DNA of 64,000 bases. It comes from Isoetes taiwanensis. Lineage: Eukaryota > Streptophyta > Lycopodiopsida > Isoetales > Isoetaceae. A program made the translations under genes and the position numbers. Under the pieces are notes generated by a model, which saw nothing but the letters and a program-made list of their open reading frames with translations, made no database searches and was not told the origin of the DNA. The stretch covers positions 15,794,386-15,858,385 of the forward strand of contig JAJEKV010000003.1 in NCBI GenBank assembly GCA_021234155.1. Direction: 5' to 3'. This document shows, piece by piece, positions 55,901 to 64,000 of the stretch (its first letter is position 1; each line of letters opens with the position of its first letter).

Positions 55901-58900
55901 AAGAAAGTTTGGGAGGTGATTTTTATTACCGCATTGAGAGGATCGCCAGAGTTTTTAAATGATTGAACTTCATAATGCCGGATCCAATGTTCGAGAGGTC
56001 CTTGATCATTCCCATTCAAGCTGCTTTTAACATTTATTATGAATTTACTCTCCTTTCCAAAAAGGGATCAATCACTAATTCCATCAAGCAGCTTTGTTCG
56101 ACCCTTTTGTTAGTGTTGCCATCCGGTTTATTCCATGTATCCCCTGCGGACACCGTGATTTTTCAAAGATGTCAACAAACCGCTTTTGGCCCCTTTTTGG
56201 GTGCCCTCTCATATGCTAAATGGAGTTTTTAAGACCCACACATGCGAACCCACAAGTGGTATAATTGTTACATCTTATAACTCATATGCTTCTTGCATCC
56301 GTTAAGAGCTTTGTACAAACCGCTAAAAACGTTGGAAGTGTATTTCAAGTAGAAACATGTCTTTCGCTAATGCAATCATAAATATGATTGCCAAAGAACA
56401 CGCCATCGCATTTTTATTCTTAAAAGATAAATGTTAATAACCATCTAGAATTCCTTTTCCCGGATATTCAGTTAGCTCTTGTTAATGACTTATATGAAAT
56501 TTGGGCGTGTCCCGTCATCCACCATCTCCCTCCGGATTGTAACCGCTTTTCGCTTTCTTTGGATATGCGGGGTGAGGGAAAAGGTAAACAAAAGACACAG
56601 AGGTCCCACCGATTCCAGCAACAAGTTTGTGTCCATCTTCTTTCCCCGTGTAAAACAACTAGATTGGCCAGATCCACTATATCTGTTGCTGTAGAAATCT
56701 TGACTAGACCCAGCAGATTGAGACCAAAGTAAGCATGCATGACTTCTAGCTACTAGCTATCAAAATAGCCTGAATAAACTCATCTCTCTTTATAATAAAG
56801 GAATGCATTTTTCTTGGTAGCTTAAGTGCGCTTTCATTATAGTCATTGCTATAGGAAACAAATAACTCTAATCTTCACACCTAATGTCGAATATTTCTAG
56901 CTAGGGGTTCATACAGCAAAGACAAATTTTTGAGATTTATATGTATGATGTGCAGGCGTTCAGTTATGAGAAATGTATGCGTGTTAAGTTTTCTGCACGG
57001 TTCTATTTTATGGCTCTTGTTTCATGTTGCCTTTTGGTGATGACGTTTTCCAGGTTGATTTTCAGGAGTTTAAGGAGTTTAAGTCGGGGGAAATTCGAAA
57101 GTTACAATCTTAAATAAACTCATTAAGTCACTTTAAATTGCCCTTTAAAGCCACTAATGCTAAAATTTGGCAAATGACACGACCTCAACTTAGAGGTACT
57201 CGTATAAATTATGTCCATAAACAGGTTTGAGCTTTTATGTTTGGTTTCTATTTGTAGTTTGAGAGGGTGAAAACGTCACAAATGAAATTCATTCTGCTTT
57301 TGCTGAGAGTTCTAGCTGTTTGGTTTAAAACATTTGGCACTTGAAAAAAAAAAGGAAAGAAGAACTATTTTGGGCAATAAGATCTGCAATGTCTTGAACA
57401 CTCAACTCTCATGTGTGAATTCGATATCTTTTACTTATTTGTTACCAACGTAACCTGCCCAAGCACCGAAAACATGTAATTTTCCAAGTGGAAATGCCCT
57501 TTGATGTCTTTGTGAATGTGAAGGGAGGTTGCATAGTTTTCATAATCTTGCTGTGCTTATGAAAATTATGCAAGCCCAGTTAATCTTTGATAATAAAGTG
57601 TGCCTGTGAAGTTGGACAACTTGTCCTGTCTTGCATTCAACTTATAATCTAAAATGGTTTGGCTTTAGTGCAGTTTGCATTTAAAATATTTTTAGCTTTT
57701 AGTGCCTTTAGTGCATTTGCATGGTTTGGAAATAAACATTATTTGTATACCATCTAGATCAAATGCAAATAAGTGAGGTTTCATAATTTAAATTAAGGTG
57801 TGTGAACTTCATTTGCAGTGAAAATTTATGAGGTTCATTATAGACTAGACATTCATTTTTTCTTTTTTCTTTTTTTATTTTAATCCCTTAATCTGAGGCA
57901 AAATCTCTCTCATTGACCTTTAAACCATATCCCAAGACCTATTTGTTAAATGGTAATCTGCGGCCAAACAATTTCTGTTAATTTGTGGTCATTTTATGGC
58001 TAAGGTGTGATCTTGGTTCTTGGTCATTACCTTTGAAATCATGATCAACCCAATTATGAAATATAGTGTTGTTTTATATGTACATGTACGTTGGCTAAGG
58101 TTTGAGACTGCCATATACTTTATTTTAACATGAAAATATAAGCTAGACTAGAAAGTAGCTGAAGGAATTCCATCTCTGAAGCAGCTCACCTTTAACCTAA
58201 GCACCAAAATCCAAATTAAAAGCCAACTTCCTAAACGTGCACCACATAAAAGGAATGTGTCATAAGTTATCCCTTAATTGTGTTTTTCTTTGTATTTGCA
58301 TTGGCTTCATTCATATATACTCTTTAAGGTGAATATCTAGCACTAATGAGGTGACAATCAAACATCTCATCTATTTATTTTTTGCATGCATGTCGCACGG
58401 CAAAATGTCTTACGCATTAGAATCCCTATATTTACAATGTCCATGGGCCAGTAACATTGATTCTATAACTATGGCAATATGTTCTAACCATTGTTTTTTG
58501 TGACTTTTTGACAAATAGGGGGCAGGTTTAAGGGAGATGAAAATGCTAAATTTTCTTGGACTCGGGGCTACAAATATTGGTATACACACAAGTTTTTTTG
58601 TTGGTAATCACTATGTGTAATTTGTATCGCACGTTTAACCTACCAACATGAAGAAGTTGTAGTGTTATTGGTGATGTCTTCTTTGTGATGTTGGGGTTTT
58701 GCAATAGTCTGGATTCATTTAATTTGCCTGCTTTGTAAATTTGATCGTGCAACACATTTTTTCTCTTCCTTGTGGTCTTTTAACGTGAGGTTCTAAGTAT
58801 AAGTTCAAGTCAAATAAGCACTCCTCAACCAATTAACAACTTCTTGCTCAAATTCTCAATGGCTAACAATTTGAGTAAAATGATTGGTCTTAGTTTTCTT

Positions 58901-59635
58901 CATATTAAATTATTCAAGTTTACCATGATTTACAATTACCATGACGGCATAAGAAACTGTGTGGATCAAACCTACTAAAACATTAACAACTCAACTTCAT
59001 AATGAAGTTTAACGGTGTGTTGAACCACGATCATAACTTTCACATTAACTTAAAACCTTTATGCCAAAATATTCATAAAAAAATCTCAATCACAAACTAC
59101 CTGTCGATTTCGTATAATTCTTATAGTACAACTGACTGCTAGAGAATCTTCTAACAGGCTAAAGGACGAGTGTTTTAACAAGGGAATTAGGAGTTGAATG
59201 TGCAATGCAACATATTAGTTCCTATTTGGAGATGATCATCAAATAGCTATCAGGCAAGGGACTTAACTCAAAATTTCACAACTTTAGTCTAGATGCATAC
59301 TCCCATTTGTGTGACAGAACAATTGATTGATCCAACTTCCACTATTATTGATTTCTTCTAACTTAATTCTTGACACTGAACTTTAGGCACAGATATGTTT
59401 AAGCTTGGATTTTATCTCGGATCTTCATAAACCATGGCTAATAGGCCCATTAATAGTACAAAGACTTGTATATATATATCATTATAAAATTATAATGTGT
59501 GTCTTCAACGGAGCCTTAGATCAAACGATCGAGGATTTGATCAACCAATAGTGCAGATAACGTGTGCGTGTCTTCAACTAAAATTTCATTTTGACCATTG
59601 CTCCAATATGATTCAATCAATCCGACAGTCAAACG
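52956..59635. other. gene-empty interval
   Basis: No gene recognised. At 53185-53212 a hairpin built on CCGTCCATCTC/GAGATGGACGG lies in a patch rich in GGCCGTC and CCGTCC motifs (53000-53320), such as are seen near DNA-transposon ends. The ORFs at 53510-53707, 54350-54541, 54536-54892 (minus) and 55963-56232 have no known motifs. From about 55.1 kb the sequence resembles the T-rich decay of the first 10 kb. Confidence 0.55.
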
Positions 59636-61190
59636 GTGAAAGGGAAAAGGGGAAGGGAAAAGGAGAGGGGAAATTAAAGGAAAAGGAGGGAGAGAGAACC
59701 AACAAAAGGAAAGAAAGAAAGGGAAAAGGGGAAATAGGAATATGGAAAAATGGAAAAGGGAAATTTAAAATGAGAAAGGGGAAGGGAGAAAAGGAATAAA
59801 AGAAAGGCAAGGAAGGGGAAAACGGGAAAATGGAGGGTAAAAAGACCGATGACCAAAATTCCTCAATCCAATAGTAAAAAAGGGAAATGGGAAAAAGGAA
59901 AAAGGAAAAGGGGAAGGGAAAATGGAAAGAAGGAAAAAAAAAGATAAAGGAAAAAAATGAAGGAAAAAATGAAAAAGGAGAAAAGGGACAGGAAGAGGGA
60001 AAAGGAAAACAAAAAGGAAAAAAGGTAAAATGAGTAAGAGCAAAAAGAAACGAAGTGAAAAAGGTAAAGAAGAAAAGAACAAAAGAACAAAAGCCTGAAA
60101 GGAAGAAAAGGGAAAGAAGGAAAAAGGAAAGGAAAAGGAAAAGGAAAAAAGAAAGAAGGAAAAAAGGGGGTAGGGAAAAAAACGAAAAAATGGTACGGGG
60201 GAAAATGAAAAAAAAAAAAAGAGGGGGCAGGAAAAAGGGGAGAAAGAGCTAGGGGAAACTGTACAAATCTCTTATAAAGGGAAAGGACAATAAAAAACAA
60301 AAAAAAGAGAGGCAGAAAGGGGGGAAGGGAAGGGAAAAGATAGGATGAGGAAAATGGGAAAAGAGAAGGGGAAAGCACGGAAAAAGAAGGAAGAGGGATA
60401 AGGGTGAGGAACCAGGAAAAAAGAGGTAAAAGAGAGAGCGGGAAAAGAAAAAAGATAATGGATGGAGGATGGGCACATAGAAAAGGGAAGAGGTTTGGAA
60501 AAGGAGTAAAAAGGGCACATGAAAAAGGTGGGAAAAAAGGAACAGAAAAAAGACAAGGGAATGTGAAAGAGAAAAATTAAAAAGAAGGGGAAAATGAAAG
60601 GGAAAAAGAGCAGGAAAAATGGGGAAGGGGGAAAGGATAAAAAGGGAAGAAAAGGGAGAAAAAAAAAGGAAGGTGAAAAAGGGGGAAGGGAAGGGAATAA
60701 GGGCACGAGGAAAATGGGAGAGGGAAATGACAGATTAAGAGGAAAAGGGCACGGGAAAAAGGGGAAGAGGTGGAAAAGGAAGAGAAAAAGAAAAAGAGCA
60801 TGAAAAAGGAAAAAAGAAAAATAAATGATGAAGGAATGGGGAAGGATAAAGAGAAGAGGGTGGGGAAAGGAAGAAAATGGGCACATGAAAAAAGTGGAGA
60901 AATATAGAAAAAGGGCATGGAAAAAGGGAAAGAGAAAGAGAAAAGAAAAATGAAGGAGGAGGGTCGGGAAAGGATGAAAAAGGAAGGGAAAAAGTCTGTC
61001 AAGAAAAAAGAAAGAGAGAAAGAGGAGGGGGAAAGAGAAGCGAAGGGCAGGGAGGTTAGAAAAGAAAAAAGGAAAATAGAAAATGTGTAAGAAAAATGGA
61101 GAAAAGGGAAAGGGAAAATGTGTAGGAAAATGAAAATGGGAAACAAAAAGGGAAACACGGGATAAGAGCAACAAAAAGCAAAGGGAAGAG
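59636..61190 (+). repeat. 1.55-kb polypurine tract
   Basis: The plus strand is almost only A and G (GGGAAAAGG-like units) with occasional isolated pyrimidines, such as recurrent AAAGGGCACATGAAAAA blocks (60508, 60875) and related AAGGGCA(C/T)G blocks. There is no fixed period. Long minus-strand ORFs across it (up to 300 codons of Phe, Ser, Pro and Leu) are strand-bias artefacts. Such tracts can form triplex (H-DNA) structures in vitro; nothing here shows a role. Confidence 0.95.
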
Positions 61191-61624
61191 GAAGCAATGC
61201 CAAATGCACAAGAACTTTTTATAGCCCATCAACATTAGGCTCAGTTTCTAGATTATGAAAAGGAGTTAGAGCTGAACAGGTTTCTATCCAAATAGCTTCC
61301 CAACTTATGCCCAGCAACGCTGGCTGAATAAGAAAACTAACATAGTTTGTAACATTAGTACACTACATTAGAAAGATGGACGTATACCAAAGAACTCTTC
61401 CAGTTCGTAAGGTGTCAACACAGAAAAGGCATGATGACTGGACCAACAAGGCAAGAAGAATACGTCGAGTCAACAGGTAGACAAAAGAGAAGTCAAGACA
61501 ATAGCAGAGCAAAGATATCTCTCAAGGGATAAAATGGAATAAAGAGGAAAGGAACAAACATAGGGTGAAAAAAAACAAACATGAGATCAAAATGAAATGG
61601 ATGGAAAAAGGGATCGAGAATAGG
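61191..61624. other. short interval between polypurine tract and LINE
   Basis: No gene. It contains GCCCAGCAACGCTGGCTG near 61309, similar to GCCCGGCAACGCTGGGC near 39418. A-rich, with no other landmarks. Confidence 0.4.
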
Positions 61625-64000
61625 AAGGAAGGAAGGTTCTTTTATCGTCCACGGAGGCCAATCGGCCTATGGGACCCAAATTACACGGGTGCAGCAAGCC
61701 CGTTGCTACCCGGATTAAAAAACCCCCCCTTAGGAGGGAAAAACCGCGAAGAACAAACCTCGCCGGCAACAGACAAATATACATATATATATGAATTCCA
61801 AAGACCTAAGGTGCCTTCCAACTGCGGCGAGGTGAGTTGCAGATCCAAAACCTCCCGGAGGTAGGAGCCAAGGGATGAACCGATGCATGCATCATGAAGT
61901 AGCTCGCAGGGGCGCACTGTGCCGCAGTAAGAGAATGTAGCGAGCCGGACCGGACTATAGGTTGGACAGCTCGAAGGCATGGCTTCATTCTCAACAACCC
62001 CCGGCAATACCGACAAAGCCAAATAACCCAACCCAAAGAATCTCAAGCCGAAGATGGTGGGCCAGTTCCTCGCAATGGACGCCGATAATCCCATCATCTT
62101 CATGGGCAACCGAGAACACAGTAGTGTCAGGCCTCTAACTAGGGTGGGGTTTATGTGATGTTTGTAGTGTGCCACTTTTACCGTTCCAAAGCCCGGTGAG
62201 AGGTGAGCTTCCCCAGAAACAAGAGTCCGGGTACCCCCTTGCCTATCCCTACGGCTGATCTGCCTCAGGTGCATGCGTCTACGATGCAAGCTCGCCCACA
62301 TACAGCCACCGGGCTCTCTTTGTCTTTCCAACAAGCCCCCGAAGTCGCTATGGCTCATCGCCACACAGAAGCTGCGCGGGAGCCGAGTGTCGCCCATGTT
62401 GGCCACCTTCCGAAATAGACAATGTGCCTATTGAGGGTCGCGATGCCGCAGGGGCATGAATCATGCGCCCCCGCAACAAGATCCGGATATGGAACTGAGG
62501 GCTTGACACCGCGTTGGCCAAAAATGCCTTTCGACTCGCTTCAAGTCGCTCCAAGTCGCCAAAGACACCATCGGGCCCCACACCTCAACCCCATACAAAA
62601 GAATCGGGTTCGACCTGCCGTTCTGAATAAATGTGGACCGTGGCCCTGGGCCAAATAGCTGCCTCGGACTATTGTTTTGCATTATGCATGCTACTTGCCT
62701 TCCAACCTGGCCAACCGGGCTTAATGGATGCATCCCAATACATTGAGGACGGGAATTCCACCCCGTGTACTTGTGTAGCTGGGTGTGACTTCTACCATCC
62801 GCCCCTCTAGTAAGTGAGCCACGGAGGTGCCTGGGATGACGGAGGAGGATATGAGGACCACCTTAGTCTTCACGTTGACCCGCATGTCCGGCCGCCCGGG
62901 TAATGTGTCCGGGGCATCTAGGTGTGCCTGGATTCCCTCGGTGTATGGGCCAAGAGGTCCACATCATCCGCATAGCCGAAGCCGCCGATGACCCGGTGCA
63001 AGAGTCAGATACCGCCCCTCCCCCATTTCTCCAGCCAAAGCCTAACCGGTCAATGTAAAGTCCAAAGAGTGTAGGTGAGAGAGGACAATGCCTAACTCCA
63101 ATGCTACGGGCAAATGATCTGTCCTTTCGGTTGCATGCGCCTGCGGCAGCTCTCGCGGGTTTCAGTTCAATAATACTCGGATCCATAGTGGAGCCCCTAA
63201 ATGATGCAATCTCACCCACAACTTTTCGGCGGGACCAAAGTCTTTGCAAAGTCCACAAAACAAAGCAGCATGTGTCCTCCCCCGACGGTTGGGTTTCGAC
63301 CACGTGGTCCCGAGTGTGAAGATGTGATCAATGGTCGAATGCCTGGCGGAAGCCCCGCCCTGTAAGTGCCCCGACTTCCGGGCCGCTTATCGGATTACCT
63401 GCTGTTCGAGAATGCCCGCTGACGGTTTGGCACACCGAGTGACCATGATGGTTCGGGAATTGGTCGGATAAAGGTGGGTCCCCCGCCTTGTAGATCGGAA
63501 CAACCCCTCGCTATGGTCCATGACAAGGTGAAAAACCCTCTTGCCACTCGCTGTTGAAGGTCGCGGTCGGGGACGGGCACCATGGGCCGTCCCCGCCCAC
63601 TTTGAGCAACTCGCTTTGTGGCCAGCCAAAGTCCGGCCGCCTTCCCATTAGCCAGCGCCAGCCCTCTTCGACATCTTCTTCCGCGGATCACCAGGGTGGA
63701 CCATGTTGCGGGGAACATCCGTCCCCGCGGTTCCTGTGGGATCATAAAGCCGCTGTGTGGTCATGGCCCCACCGCAACGCAGTTGATGTTTTCAAAGATG
63801 CCGTGGGCCTACTGAGTACCCCCGCTAAAGCTCTAGGGCCCAAAGTGGGGGCTCAGGCGTCAACATTTCTCCCCTCGGTGAATTACCGTACCCTTGCTTT
63901 TGTTTCCTTTGAGGAAGGCATGGTAATGGCCGGTGGAATAATGAGCTCGGGCCCGGTATGATCCACGAATGAGGGCTATGAGTCGCGTTTGCGTTCTTTA
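61625..64000 (-). mobile_element. decayed LINE (non-LTR retrotransposon), runs off the window
   Basis: The minus strand reads GVRHCPLSPTLFGLYIDRLG (63.12-63.04 kb), the RT palm motif GVRQGCPLSP of LINEs with one residue lost. It is followed in another frame by GGFGYADDVDLLAHT near 62.98-62.94 kb, where YADD is the catalytic box. Further on come LLYGVEVWGPMVS, a CIMQ motif, and at the 3' end (61.7-61.63 kb) GGGTCCCATAGGCCGATTGG, typical of plant LINE 3' UTRs. It is GC-richer than the rest of the window and full of frameshifts. The 5' part, including endonuclease, lies beyond the window. Confidence 0.88.

Noticed and set aside
60272-61174. 300-codon minus-strand ORF rich in Phe, Ser and Pro
   Set aside because: It exists only because the polypurine strand lacks stop codons on its complement. 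There are no motifs and composition is extreme.
62863-63303. 146-codon minus-strand ORF as a host gene
   Set aside because: It carries the LINE RT motif PLSPTLFGLYIDRL, so it is part of the retroelement.

Overview
The window looks like nuclear DNA from a land plant with a large, repeat-rich genome. The evidence is plant-type split genes (an INO80C/Ies6-like gene, a NIPA-type Mg2+ transporter, callose synthase exons with plant splice sites, a PLS-class PPR fragment), long AT-rich introns, and decayed Ty3/Gypsy and LINE elements. A piggyBac-type transposase is uncommon in seed plants, so a non-seed plant such as a fern or lycophyte, or a gymnosperm, would fit. The species cannot be fixed from the sequence. 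No prokaryotic genes, rRNA, tRNA or CRISPR array were seen.

Layout. 1-10.4 kb: T-rich, no recognisable gene. 10.4-18.3 kb: (CT)n, then a decayed minus-strand Ty3/Gypsy element carrying two internal tandem duplications (about 1.75 kb and 0.75 kb) and an RNase H domain lying upstream of the RT. 20.3-27.2 kb: a cluster of minus-strand gene fragments (callose synthase C-terminal exons, one PDK1-like kinase exon, a second copy of a callose synthase exon, a PPR fragment), partly bracketed by two 155-bp direct repeats that each contain a palindrome. 27.4-31.0 kb: an apparently intact three-exon INO80C/IES6-like gene on the plus strand. 31-41 kb: LTR-like repeats, a foldback MITE, a perfect 72-bp tandem duplication, an unknown candidate gene and a possible LINE 3' end. 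41.4-43.5 kb: a NIPA-like Mg2+ transporter on the minus strand, eight exons resolved, 5' end not found. 45.0-52.9 kb: a piggyBac-like transposase remnant with AT-hooks, lying between two inverted copies of an unfamiliar repeat (MITE-like body, 21-bp subterminal iterations, hairpin outside one end). 53-59.6 kb: no recognisable gene. 59.6-61.2 kb: a nearly pure polypurine tract. 61.6-64.0 kb: a GC-richer decayed LINE on the minus strand that runs off the window.

Two genes look functional: INO80C (chromatin remodelling) and NIPA (Mg2+ transport). They are not obviously linked. The rest is mobile-element and gene-fragment sequence. The best candidates for something undescribed are the hairpin/MITE family flanking the plant piggyBac ORF, the RNase H-RT order in the Gypsy remnant, and the captured-gene cluster.
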